Positions 9,343-18,411 of a stretch of DNA of 58,919 nucleotides are shown here, in pieces (position 1 is the stretch's first letter; each line of letters opens with the position of its first letter). The translations under genes were made by a program, and so were the position numbers. The DNA lies in assembly GCA_002633315.1 (NCBI GenBank), contig NWBN01000032.1:160070-218988 (forward strand), given 5' to 3'. The notes under the pieces are model-generated. The model was not told the DNA's origin and made no database searches. It saw only the letters and a program-made list of their open reading frames with translations. The DNA is from Bacteroidales bacterium Phil6. Lineage in GTDB: Bacteria; Bacteroidota; Bacteroidia; Bacteroidales; F082.

Positions 9343-9511
9343 ATCGTTGATAATCGTTGCTAAGCCTTATTACGCCATTTTTTGTACCTCCTGTGTACCT
9401 CACCACGAAAATCTGAGGATTATCGTTGGCAAGGTCGTGGAGAACTTTTACGCCATTTTACGGGATTTTACGGAGTTATACAAAAATATTGGAGAAATAA
9501 GGAGAAATAAC
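9343..9511. other. Candidate recombinase arm-site region
   Basis: Short direct repeats crowd this non-coding stretch: tacgccatttt at 9371-9381 and 9449-9459, gtacctc at 9384-9390 and 9395-9401, and atcgttg several times (for example 9343, 9353 and 9422). Clustered short repeats next to a tyrosine recombinase gene are typical of arm-type integrase or Xis binding sites. This is inference. Confidence 0.35.
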
Positions 9512-10417
9512 ATGAGTAGCAACATTGAAATCAGACGAATCTGTGCGTGGTGCAAGCAAGAATTCATTGCGCATAAAACAACTACAACCTGTTGTTCGCA
9601 CAGATGTGCAAACCTTCTGTATAAGCAGAAGAAACGTGAGGCTTCTATTAAGGCTAACAACCAGATTGTCAAAAAAGTCATCAAGGAGAAGCCGATTGCA
9701 AAAATCAGAGACAAACCTATTCTTACTATTACAGAAGCTGCCACATACATTGGAGTAACCCGACCTACTCTTTATGGCTATCTGAAAAGAGGTGAGCTAA
9801 AAGTCACCCGACTTGGATATAAATTTTTATTGAAAAAAGAAGATATTGATAACTTATTCAATAAGTCTATAGAATTTAAGATTCCGGTCAGAGACAAACC
9901 TTCCATTAATGATTTCTATACCACCGTTGAAGTTAAGGAAAAGTATGGCGTAAAGGATTCTTGGATATTTCACATCGCTAAGGAACATAATATTCCACGA
10001 ACCTTTCACCGTGGTAAAACCTATTGGAGTAAAAAGCATATTGATGATTACTTTGCAAAGAAAGCTCCCGATCCCGAAATCAAGGAATGGTACAGCACGC
10101 AGGACATGCAGGAGAAGTTCGGCATGACACTAACGGCCATCTATTCTTTCGTATCAAAGAATGCCATTCCCAAAAAGAAAGTCGGCATTATGGTGTACTA
10201 CTCCAAAAAGCATGTGGACATTGCCAAAGGTCTCATAGCTCCAGAAGAGCCCAAATACTACACCATTGCCGAAGCGATGGAGCGATTCAATCTGACACGA
10301 GACCAACTCTACCATTATGTGAAATACCATAACATCCCCCGTATCAAGGTTGGTAAATATACCAAAATCCTGCGGGCAGAGCTGGACAAGTTCTTTGAAC
10401 CTCCAAAGATAGAATGA
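9512..10417 (+). CDS. Multi-HTH (excisionase-like) DNA-binding protein with N-terminal Cys cluster
   Basis: 301 residues from ATG 9512; AAGGAGAAATAAC just before it may act as ribosome site, and the longer upstream frame lacks a good start. Residues 9-40 hold CAWC...CCSHRC, a likely small zinc-binding unit. Four MerR/excisionase-type winged HTH units follow: ITEAATYIGVTRPTLYGYLK near residue 75, then units beginning FYTTVEVKEKYGVK, WYSTQDMQEKFGMT and YYTIAEAMERFNLT. Single-HTH_17 proteins are common beside Bacteroides recombinases, where they act as excisionases or regulators; four in tandem is unusual. It sits between the repeat-rich left end and the recombinase, so a role in excision or att-site architecture is likely. 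Confidence 0.75.
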   Translation: MSSNIEIRRICAWCKQEFIAHKTTTTCCSHRCANLLYKQKKREASIKANNQIVKKVIKEKPIAKIRDKPILTITEAATYIGVTRPTLYGYLKRGELKVTRLGYKFLLKKEDIDNLFNKSIEFKIPVRDKPSINDFYTTVEVKEKYGVKDSWIFHIAKEHNIPRTFHRGKTYWSKKHIDDYFAKKAPDPEIKEWYSTQDMQEKFGMTLTAIYSFVSKNAIPKKKVGIMVYYSKKHVDIAKGLIAPEEPKYYTIAEAMERFNLTRDQLYHYVKYHNIPRIKVGKYTKILRAELDKFFEPPKIE

Positions 10418-10509
10418 GCCGAAAGTTATTTTCCGGTGATAAATACCACCATCATAACACCTTTTTAATTTGCAACAAAAACAAGTATTAATCAAAAAAC
10501 AAAATATCT

Positions 10510-11502
10510 ATGACACTTACATGCACCAACGTAACTTTGAGACAAAAGCCATTGCGTAACGATCGCATATCTCTTTATCTGGATTATTATCCGGCCATCC
10601 GCAATCCTTATACGATGAAGATGAGTCGCCGGGAATTTCTCGGCATCTACATCTATGCCAAGCCAAAGAACGAGCAGCAAAGAATGTTCAATCAGGATAT
10701 GCTGAACAAGGCAGAGGCAATCCGCTGTATCCGTGTCCAGTCGCTTATCAATGAAGAATTTGGGTTCCTGGACAAGAACAAACAAAAGGTAGATTTCCTC
10801 GCCTACTTCCGGACTAAAGCACGAGAAAAATATGAGAAATGGGATTGTGTTTACAACCACTTCGAGAAATTTGTCGGTGGCAAATGCACCTTTGGTGATG
10901 TCACCGTGGAACTATGTGAGAAGTTCAGGGATTACCTGCTCAAATGCAAACAGATCAATCATCCCAATGCTTACATCTCACGCAATTCGGCAGGCTATTA
11001 TTCAACTTTCCGAGCCCTATTGAAAATAGCCTATAAAGAGAAGATGCTGCGCGAGAACTTAAATGATTTTCTGGAAAAGATTGAATGGAAAGAGGTCAAG
11101 AAAGAGTATCTGACGCTTGATGAAGTCAAGAAATTTGCAGCTACGCCCTGCAAAATTCCAGTCTTGAAACAAGCATCCCTGTTTGCTTGTATGACCGGAC
11201 TCCGTATCAGTGATATTCTGAAGTTGGACTGGCGTGATTTTGAAGTCGGCCCAGATCAAGGCTATTACATCCGTATCTGTACCGAGAAAACTGAAACAGA
11301 AGCTACCCTTCCCATCAGTCAGGAGGCACTGGAATTGTGTGGCGAATGGAGCACCGAAAAAGTCTTCAAAGGTTTAACCCGCTCCATGACTCACCATCCC
11401 TTGAAACAATGGATTTCCGAAGCCGGAATCAGAAAACACATAACTTTCCACTGCTTTAGGCATCATTATTTATACTACACGCTGAAAATAAGCAGTTTAT
11501 AA
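10510..11502 (+). pseudogene. Tyrosine recombinase, truncated before the catalytic tyrosine
   Basis: 330 residues. The N-terminal SAM-like core-binding domain and first part of the catalytic domain are intact: Arg I in MTGLRISDIL, the beta-strand Lys in EKTETEATLP, and the HxxR box in FHCFRHH. The sequence then departs from the family (YLYYTLKISSL, stop); the expected second His/Trp and the nucleophilic Tyr with about 60 C-terminal residues are missing. No continuation is seen downstream in any frame. The protein should not be able to cleave DNA. The break lies exactly at the HxxR box, suggesting a deletion or rearrangement with 11465 as its edge, and an element that can no longer excise alone. 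Confidence 0.8.
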
Positions 11503-12196
11503 GAATATGCTTTTTTAATAGGTAACGATTTAGAAACGAGCGAAGCTCTATATTCTGTATAGTTTTACATTAAGCCAAAAAACACTTTTTTATTTGCAAA
11601 AATAGCATTTTCTTCCTCATCAACAAAACTATTTACCTAGAAAATAGAGAATACAAAACATCCTTTTAATGATTGTGATTTTAATAACATTGAATAATAG
11701 AGTTTGCCTCAATTTGTATACCGACATATTTATTGTGCTCTCAAAAGCACATCAAGATTATATTTAGTACGTTATATGTTAAATGGTGTGTATAGGCAAA
11801 GATACTTCCTATATCAGGATTGGCTATATTCTTGCCAAATCATCATTTAAGGGCAACAATGGAAAAACAATTGTAAGTTTAGATACTTCAGACAAATCTT
11901 AGAAGTGTTTGAAGTTATTCAAAGACAAAAGAAAAGACATTTTATCATTTTCTTCCATGCCCTATCCTCTTAGAGAGCAAATCTTTGAAAGATAACAAAT
12001 ATTTAGAAATGCTTGCTGCGGAACATGAACTGAGTAATAGAATTCCTGTTGCGAATTTTCTTTTTTGGGTAAAAGAAGAAAAGTGTTTGAGTTGTTACAT
12101 GTAGCCTGAACATTTAATACAAGAGCTTTTCTTTCGCATTATTCGCCTATATTGCTATAATCGCTATCTTTGTAGAAAATATTGTAAATTAAATTT
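11503..12196. other. 694-bp stretch without an intact gene
   Basis: Mostly AT-rich with stops in all frames. One 31-codon open stretch near 12009-12100 reads like protein (LAAEHELSNRIPVANFLFW) but I cannot assign it; it may be a scrap of a lost gene. The hamA -7 element lies at its right edge. Confidence 0.5.
12165..12172 (+). promoter_or_regulatory. -7 element for the hamAB operon
   Basis: TATCTTTG matches TAnnTTTG, 25 nt before ATG 12197. No clear TTG at the -33 position. Confidence 0.45.
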
Positions 12197-13036
12197 ATGA
12201 GACCTCCATTCTTCAATATTATAATTCATAAAGACGACAGTTTCCCTGATCTACATGGAATATGTGCAGGATTTGAGAGTCGTCAGTGGAGAAAAGACCA
12301 ATTGGTAGATTATCTTTTTGAATATTTACCTGAATTTGCTTTAACATATTCAGAATTAGACAACCTTACAGGAGAAAATATGGTTGCTAAGATACGACAA
12401 GTAGCCGCAAGTATCTATCAATCAGAAAAATTCAAAAATAGAGGTGAGTTTGGAGAATTGTTGCTACATGCTATAATACGTGAAATGTATAATACGATTC
12501 CTGCTATCAGCAAAATCTATTATAAAGATGGGCCTAATGAAACTGTAAAAGGCTTCGATGCTGTACATGTTGTAACTACAGACAAAACATTAGAATTATG
12601 GTTAGGTGAAGTCAAATTCTACAGTAATATATACAATGCTGTTTCTGATATAATAGAAGAATTGAATGAACATATAAAAGTAAGGTATATAAGAAATGAA
12701 TTTATCGCTATTACCAATAAAATAGATAATAAATGGCCGCATGCAGATAGATTAAAGACTTTACTTCATCCTAACATCTCATTAGATGATGTGTTCTCAA
12801 ATACATGCATTCCAGTACTATTAACATATGATTCTAAAACACTTGCAAAATATAACTATAAGTGCGAAGAATATATTCGAGAAATAAGCGAAGAGTTACA
12901 GAGAATTCATAAAAACTTTTGTGAAAAGTTAGGGGATTTTCCTTTGACAATACATCTATTTTTATTCCCACTAAACACAAAAGCAGAATTAATAAACTCA
13001 TTAGAATCCAAACTTAAAATTTGGCAAAGTTTATGA
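12197..13036 (+). CDS. hamA: Hachiman nuclease HamA (DUF1837)
   Basis: 279 residues. The DUF1837/HamA core is recognisable: GEFGELLLHAIIRE (Glu-bearing helix), KGFDAVHVV with the catalytic Asp, and ELWLGEVKFY carrying the ExK of a PD-(D/E)XK-type nuclease. In Hachiman, HamA is held inactive by the helicase HamB and degrades DNA when released by aberrant DNA during phage infection (known for the family). The partner hamB starts inside this gene's stop codon (ATGA overlap), supporting a tight complex. Length is in the usual range. Base composition is more AT-rich than the core genes to the left, in keeping with transfer. Confidence 0.88.
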   Translation: MRPPFFNIIIHKDDSFPDLHGICAGFESRQWRKDQLVDYLFEYLPEFALTYSELDNLTGENMVAKIRQVAASIYQSEKFKNRGEFGELLLHAIIREMYNTIPAISKIYYKDGPNETVKGFDAVHVVTTDKTLELWLGEVKFYSNIYNAVSDIIEELNEHIKVRYIRNEFIAITNKIDNKWPHADRLKTLLHPNISLDDVFSNTCIPVLLTYDSKTLAKYNYKCEEYIREISEELQRIHKNFCEKLGDFPLTIHLFLFPLNTKAELINSLESKLKIWQSL

Positions 13037-15153
13037 AAAGAGAAGAGTTACGATATATATTAAGAAGAGAATTTTCTGCTGATACAGATAAATTTCAAAT
13101 TATAAAAGAAGTTGCAATTCTCATTGCTACTGAACAAACTGTTGGGCAGGAATTTGTTCTGCGATTATTAGCAAGAATTAATGACTTCCAAGGGATGGAA
13201 TCAATGATTTATAGTTTGGTTCGTCAAGTAGGGCTTTTCCCTTATTTGGAAGAAGAGAATTTATCTTTAAAAGATACCATAGCCTATGAAATACATAGGC
13301 CATCAGGATTCAAAGAGAATATTGTCTTTCATCATGCACAAGCAGAAGTCTATTATACTCTTTTAAGGGGAGAAAATGTTATTCTAAGTGCTCCTACGAG
13401 TTTTGGAAAAAGCCTTATTATTGATTCCATCATTGCTTCACAAAAGCATTCAAATATCATTATTATAGTTCCAACAATTGCATTGATTGATGGAACCCGA
13501 AAACGCCTGTCTAAATTTAAAGACTCATATAAAATAATTACTCATCCAAGTCAATCTTTGTCTCATCGTAATATATTTATCTTAACTCAAGAAAGGGCAA
13601 TAGAAATAGTCCCCAATATAGATGTAGACTTCTTTGTAATAGATGAGTTCTACAAGTTAAGTCCTCAAAATACTGATGAAGAAAGATGCCATGTTTTAAA
13701 TCAAGTATTCTATATGTTGGTAAAGAAAAATGCTCAATTTTATCTTTTAGGACCAAATATAGAACAAGTAACAACTTCCTTATTGGATAATATCAAATTT
13801 AAATTTATAAAAACTGATTATAAGACCGTTGTTTCAGAGCGCCATAGAGTAAATCTGAAGGAAGGCGAAGACTCTATTGAACGACTGATAGAACTGAGTT
13901 CTTCTTTAGATGATCCAACTTTGATTTTTTGTCAATCTCCAGCAAGTGCAAATAAGGTAGCTAAAGCATTTTTTAATAGTAATAAGTTTGAAAAAACAGA
14001 CGGAAATAAGGATTTGGTTGATTGGTTAAGAAGTAACTATCATCCTCAATGGATTCTACCTGATTGTTTGGAATATGGGGTAGGCATACATCACGGGAAA
14101 ATTCCACGAGCAATAGCTCAAAAATGTATCAAATTGTTTAATGAAGGTAAAATCAGATACCTTATTTGTACGTCCACATTAATAGAAGGTGTAAATACAA
14201 AAGCTAAGAATGTAATCGTATATGATAACAAAATTGCAAAAAATAAATTTGATTATTTCACATTTAACAATATATGCGGTCGCTCTGGTAGAATGTTTTC
14301 CCATTTTATCGGACATATTTATCTTTTTCACGAACCTCCTACCGCCGAATTACCTTTAGTGGATTTTCCAATCTTCACGCAAACTGATGATGCTCCGGAG
14401 AAATTACTGATTAATGTTGATATTGAAGATTTAAATGAATCTTCTAAGCAGAAACTTAAAAAATATTTTGAACAAAATATTTTGTCGCAAGAGACATTAA
14501 AGAAAAATTCATATATCGATTTAGACAAACAATTGAAATTAGCCAATTTCATTCAGAATAAATTGAAAGATATTTCAAGGTTTATGAAATGGGAGCAATA
14601 TCCAACAAACGATCAACTAAAGGTATCATGCATGTTAATTTGGGATTATTTTGTATCATCAAATAAACGAATATATGGAGTAAGTTCTGGAAAACAATTG
14701 CATTTTAGACTTAATCAATTTAGAGAAGCACGAAGTATTAAAAATTTTATTTCTACAATTATAAAAGCAGAGGGAGCTCAAACTCCAGACTCTATTAACA
14801 ATGCAATAGAGCTGGCATTTGACATTCAAAGGCATTGGATAAACTACCAATTTCCTCGTTATCTGATGAGTTTAGGAGATATTGCAAATGATATTTTTAG
14901 AAAGAATAACCATCCTTTGTGTGATTACTCTTACTTTGCCAATTTGGTTGAATGTTATTTTATGTCTCCTTATGTAATACCTATGGATGAATATGGCTTA
15001 CCTATACAAATATCAAATAAGATAGGAAGAATAATGGATATTTCTTCCGATATAGACATAGCATTGGAGCAGCTGCGCAATTTTACTCCTTCTCAACTAA
15101 ATTTCTCAAACATAGAACGAGAGTTTATTGAAGAATTTAAGGCATACGTATAG
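13033..15153 (+). CDS. hamB: Hachiman helicase HamB (SF2 DEAD/DEAH-like)
   Basis: 706 residues from ATG 13033; a TTG at 13021 opens the frame but the ATG overlapping the hamA stop is the natural coupled start. SF2 helicase motifs: APTSFGKS (Walker A, residues about 117-124), VIDEFYKL (a DEFY variant of DEAD/DEAH), IFCQSP, CTSTLIEGVNTKA and ICGRSGRMF (motif VI). The C-terminal 250 residues are helical and family-specific. It senses and translocates on DNA with ATP and controls HamA. The catalytic motifs look intact, so the system may be functional. Confidence 0.88.
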   Translation: MKREELRYILRREFSADTDKFQIIKEVAILIATEQTVGQEFVLRLLARINDFQGMESMIYSLVRQVGLFPYLEEENLSLKDTIAYEIHRPSGFKENIVFHHAQAEVYYTLLRGENVILSAPTSFGKSLIIDSIIASQKHSNIIIIVPTIALIDGTRKRLSKFKDSYKIITHPSQSLSHRNIFILTQERAIEIVPNIDVDFFVIDEFYKLSPQNTDEERCHVLNQVFYMLVKKNAQFYLLGPNIEQVTTSLLDNIKFKFIKTDYKTVVSERHRVNLKEGEDSIERLIELSSSLDDPTLIFCQSPASANKVAKAFFNSNKFEKTDGNKDLVDWLRSNYHPQWILPDCLEYGVGIHHGKIPRAIAQKCIKLFNEGKIRYLICTSTLIEGVNTKAKNVIVYDNKIAKNKFDYFTFNNICGRSGRMFSHFIGHIYLFHEPPTAELPLVDFPIFTQTDDAPEKLLINVDIEDLNESSKQKLKKYFEQNILSQETLKKNSYIDLDKQLKLANFIQNKLKDISRFMKWEQYPTNDQLKVSCMLIWDYFVSSNKRIYGVSSGKQLHFRLNQFREARSIKNFISTIIKAEGAQTPDSINNAIELAFDIQRHWINYQFPRYLMSLGDIANDIFRKNNHPLCDYSYFANLVECYFMSPYVIPMDEYGLPIQISNKIGRIMDISSDIDIALEQLRNFTPSQLNFSNIEREFIEEFKAYV

Positions 15154-15360
15154 AGTTTAACTAAAACTCAAAGTAAATATCAACTATATTCTTACTATTA
15201 CATAAAAAGACACTGTCCAAAGTTTTGTGTAAATGGAAACAGGATTCAGCTGTAAGTTTATTCTTATATCTGGATGCTGTTTTCAAAAAAGAAACACTCA
15301 AAATAGATATTTCCCTTTGAGAGTTTAATGTTTGAAACAGTCTTCTCTAAAGTATAAAAA
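15154..15360. other. Intergenic; possible IS256-type end
   Basis: Convergent gap. The segment beginning gacactgtccaaagttttg near 15211 resembles the terminal repeat of IS256-type elements, but no transposase remains beside it. Otherwise nothing is seen. Confidence 0.3.
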
Positions 15361-15386
15361 GGGCTGGCTCAAATTTGAGTCAGCCT
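15359..15386. terminator. Bidirectional intrinsic terminator between hamB and herA
   Basis: GGCTGGCTCAAA and TTTGAGTCAGCC form a nearly perfect 12-bp stem (one mismatch) between two convergent genes. Confidence 0.75.
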
Positions 15387-15405
15387 TCATAATTTTTCTC
15401 CTTTG

Positions 15406-17145
15406 CTAGGATTTTGATTGTTTTATAATATTTCCTACAGCTGTATCCAAGTCTTGACTGCTGATATCTTTGCCCCACACTTGCCAAAATTGTATTGTGT
15501 TACTGTGTGGTTTTATTTTAGGTTCTTCTACTTTAATACGAGAAGGAAGTAAAGTAGCATCTCCAACGACAATGGCTTCGCCAACATCTAATAAAGCAAG
15601 GTTATCTGCTATATTACCAAGATTATCAGGTAAAAGACGTTTTATAGTATTTTGATCTTCAATGTTGGTAAGACGTAGACTTATGAAATTATTACATTGG
15701 CTCAGAACTGTTTTATTTACTTCGCATGGTCTTTGACTGATGATAACCAAACTTACACCATATTTTCGTCCTTCTTTTGCTATACGTTCAAAACTTTTTA
15801 ATCCAATTGCAGAAACAGTATCTGTGTTTTCGTTTTGTTCAACGTATAGATGTGCTTCATCACAAAGCAATGCTATTGGATGTCGGTTTTCTTTTGCAGA
15901 CCATTGCTGTACTGAGAAAATAATTCTCGCAATAAGACCAATAATAAGAGGGAGAATATCCGAAGGCACTTCGGAAAAGTCAATAACTTTAATGCCACCA
16001 GAACATACTTGTGAAGTTCCCATTAGTTGTTTACAGAAAGACTGAAGCCAATCCGATTTCTTTTCTTCATCTGTAAGAGAAAACATAAACCCTACGCGCT
16101 TGTCGGACATCTTATTTTCAAGACGTTGATTAAAGCGAGTTAGTTTACCGTTAAAAGGACCTGCTTTATCACCTCTTGCACCTGGCACCATTTCAGAATC
16201 GAGGTCATGTAAATGTTGTAAAACCATATTTAAGTCATATGCTACTGGACTGTCTAATGTAATTTTACTTTCATATTCCGTATCTTTAACTGTTTGTTCT
16301 TTTGCCGCCATTATTTGTTTTGACAACTGCATTGCTTGATTTGGAGCGTTAGTGTCACTGCGATCCAATAACAAAGCTTGCATTTCTTCATAATTCAATA
16401 GCCAATATGGAATCATAAGGATTCCCTTTTCAAGTTTGTTTGCAGTTTCCAAATCATTTGGTGCTGCAATTTTTAGTTGTGTTATTCCATCTCTCTTAAA
16501 TGAATCATCTGAATACTCTCCATGTATATCAAACAATACAGCATTCACTGATTTGAGTTCTGCCATTTGTTCTATTAGTTTCGCAACACAGTAGGACTTG
16601 CCACTGCCAGTTGAACCGACAATAGCCGCATGACGTTGGAATAGCTTATCTCCATCGATATATGCAGTGGAATTATCATCTATGAAGTACTTTCCTAATG
16701 ATAAAGGGGTGACTACATTTACTGCAATGGAGGAAATACATTCCATAAGTCTTGTTAGTTTTTCTCCTTCTATTCGAAAACAAGAGGCTTGAATATTAGG
16801 CAATGTTGTTACATTACGTTTAAACACATTTTCTTTTATTCCTTCTTTGTCGCGCAACTCTCCAACAAATACTAATTTTATTACATTTGAAGATAAATCT
16901 TCATCCTCAACTTCAATATCAACGTTGTTTTGAAGAAGTTTTTCGTCAAGACGTCGAGACATTTTTACAATCATCCCAACAATATGAGTTCCGGCTCGCG
17001 AGCTATTAATGGCAATTAATTGATTTATTTGCAATTCAGACATTTTTTTATCATCAGGGATAAATGCTATCGCAGTACCGGTATCCACACTTGCTATTTT
17101 ACCGATAAGATCTTCTTCTTTATAATTGAGTATTGTTTCTGCCAT
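15406..17145 (-). CDS. herA: HerA-like ATPase of a SIR2-HerA defence pair
   Basis: 579 residues. An N-terminal HAS-barrel-like region (GKIASVDTGTAIAFIPDD) precedes an FtsK/HerA RecA-type ATPase: Walker A GSTGSGKSYCVAKL near residue 190, FDIHGEYS, then Walker B with LLCDEAHLYVE and the sensor VIISQRP. HerA proteins form hexamers; with a SIR2 partner they make a large NADase complex that stops phage growth (known for SIR2-HerA). The sir2 gene lies 6 nt upstream in the same operon. No nuclease domain is fused. Confidence 0.88.
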   Translation of the reverse strand: MAETILNYKEEDLIGKIASVDTGTAIAFIPDDKKMSELQINQLIAINSSRAGTHIVGMIVKMSRRLDEKLLQNNVDIEVEDEDLSSNVIKLVFVGELRDKEGIKENVFKRNVTTLPNIQASCFRIEGEKLTRLMECISSIAVNVVTPLSLGKYFIDDNSTAYIDGDKLFQRHAAIVGSTGSGKSYCVAKLIEQMAELKSVNAVLFDIHGEYSDDSFKRDGITQLKIAAPNDLETANKLEKGILMIPYWLLNYEEMQALLLDRSDTNAPNQAMQLSKQIMAAKEQTVKDTEYESKITLDSPVAYDLNMVLQHLHDLDSEMVPGARGDKAGPFNGKLTRFNQRLENKMSDKRVGFMFSLTDEEKKSDWLQSFCKQLMGTSQVCSGGIKVIDFSEVPSDILPLIIGLIARIIFSVQQWSAKENRHPIALLCDEAHLYVEQNENTDTVSAIGLKSFERIAKEGRKYGVSLVIISQRPCEVNKTVLSQCNNFISLRLTNIEDQNTIKRLLPDNLGNIADNLALLDVGEAIVVGDATLLPSRIKVEEPKIKPHSNTIQFWQVWGKDISSQDLDTAVGNIIKQSKS

Positions 17146-17151
17146 AATTAA

Positions 17152-18198
17152 TTACTTTATAATTGATATAAATTCTTCAAGTTTCCAATATTCAGTCGTT
17201 TCATCGACTATTTCAATTGTTTCTGATGAACTTTTGAATTTTGTACCTTGTGCACCATCAGAATATACTATGACATAGTTTTTAGCCTTGGCAATAACTT
17301 CACTTTTTATTTTCTCTGTCAAATCTTTTGTGACTATCAAAATTCTTTTATTCCTATCAATAGCCATTTTTAACAAGTTTGGTTGAATATGTTTATCATT
17401 AAAGCCATAACCTATACACATATAACCAGTAGCTTCTTTGAATAGCCCATCAACAGATGAGATTAAAGATCGATGAGGGTCCTCCAATGCACGTTCATAC
17501 TTGTTTGTTCCTGGGGTTATTATGCATGGTTTCATCTGGGGTGGTATAGATGTGATATTAGGATAACAATCCATTTTTCCATTGTCATCAATAAACCAAT
17601 CTAAAGAACCATGAATCTTGTATATATTTACACACCCCTCATAATCTTTCAATTTTGTAAATTGATTTTTGTGGTCAAAACCAATAAATTTTCCAACATG
17701 AGATTGTGAACAGCCACAATTCACATAAGCTTCTGTTTGAGATGCTGCATATTCTATGAGACAATCATAATTAGTTGTTACAATTCCTATTTCAGTATCT
17801 GCTCTATTGTATATCAAATGAGTAAGCAAATCTGCTAAAGGTAAGCGACGATGCGATTGGATTATGTTTGTAAAGACTTCACTGTCTTTTGGCTTTATCT
17901 CATTCCATACAATACTAATAATTCTATTTTCAACCTCTTCAGTGCATTTCAAACTGAGCATAGCATCTTCCAATCCGACATTTTCGTCAAGTTTGGTAAT
18001 AAGTTTTTTTATGCAATTTTGAGATTCCTCTGATATAGGTGGCGTTTCTGAAAAATCTTTTTTTATTGTCTCGGCCAAATCCCACATCCCAGGAATGCCG
18101 AACCCCATTGAAGCCCCACAACCAACAACTATAACAGGATTGTTGTTTACTATATCTTGAATAGAACTAAAAATTCTATCTTTTTCTTCTATTGTCAT
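17152..18198 (-). CDS. SIR2-family NADase of the SIR2-HerA pair
   Basis: 348 residues. The sirtuin-type nucleotide site is visible: VVGCGASMGFGIPGMWDLA at residues about 19-37, TTNYDCLIEYA near residue 140 (Asn/Asp of the NAD site), YKIHGSLDW near 195 with the catalytic His, and YMCIGYGFND near 260. Such SIR2 proteins hydrolyse NAD+ during infection rather than deacylate. First gene of the operon, followed directly by herA. All NAD-site residues I can check are present. Confidence 0.88.
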   Translation of the reverse strand: MTIEEKDRIFSSIQDIVNNNPVIVVGCGASMGFGIPGMWDLAETIKKDFSETPPISEESQNCIKKLITKLDENVGLEDAMLSLKCTEEVENRIISIVWNEIKPKDSEVFTNIIQSHRRLPLADLLTHLIYNRADTEIGIVTTNYDCLIEYAASQTEAYVNCGCSQSHVGKFIGFDHKNQFTKLKDYEGCVNIYKIHGSLDWFIDDNGKMDCYPNITSIPPQMKPCIITPGTNKYERALEDPHRSLISSVDGLFKEATGYMCIGYGFNDKHIQPNLLKMAIDRNKRILIVTKDLTEKIKSEVIAKAKNYVIVYSDGAQGTKFKSSSETIEIVDETTEYWKLEEFISIIK

Positions 18199-18279
18199 AT
18201 TTTAAATGTATTGGATTAAAATACTTATTATGTATGAATCATCTTACTTAATATAAAATATAAGTGAGACAATTATCAG

Positions 18280-18287
18280 CAAAGATA
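18280..18287 (-). promoter_or_regulatory. -7 element for the sir2-herA operon
   Basis: On the minus strand TATCTTTG (18287-18280) lies about 80 nt before the sir2 ATG. The -33 TTG is not at ideal distance. Confidence 0.4.
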
Positions 18288-18340
18288 CAAGTTATTTTTC
18301 AATTACTTCATTTTCAAGAAGAAGGATTTTATTGATGAAT

Positions 18341-18384
18341 AAAACAAAAGCCACATCAAGATATGCTGATGCATAATTTGTGGC
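18341..18384 (-). terminator. Terminator after the type III restriction operon
   Basis: GCCACA (18350-18355) pairs with TGTGGC (18379-18384), with an inner CATCA/TGATG stem. The A-rich 18341-18349 gives the U tract on the minus strand. Confidence 0.55.
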
Positions 18385-18411
18385 GGCTTGTTTATAGCTC
18401 TTTTATAAATA

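Noticed and set aside
9305..9511. N-terminal extension of the multi-HTH protein
   Set aside because: It overlaps the mnmE terminator and repeat region; ATG 9512 follows a purine-rich site and begins the recognisable Cys cluster.
9343..9511. CRISPR array considered because of short repeats
   Set aside because: Repeats are 7-11 nt, irregularly spaced, without uniform spacers or cas genes. No CRISPR array was seen anywhere in the window.
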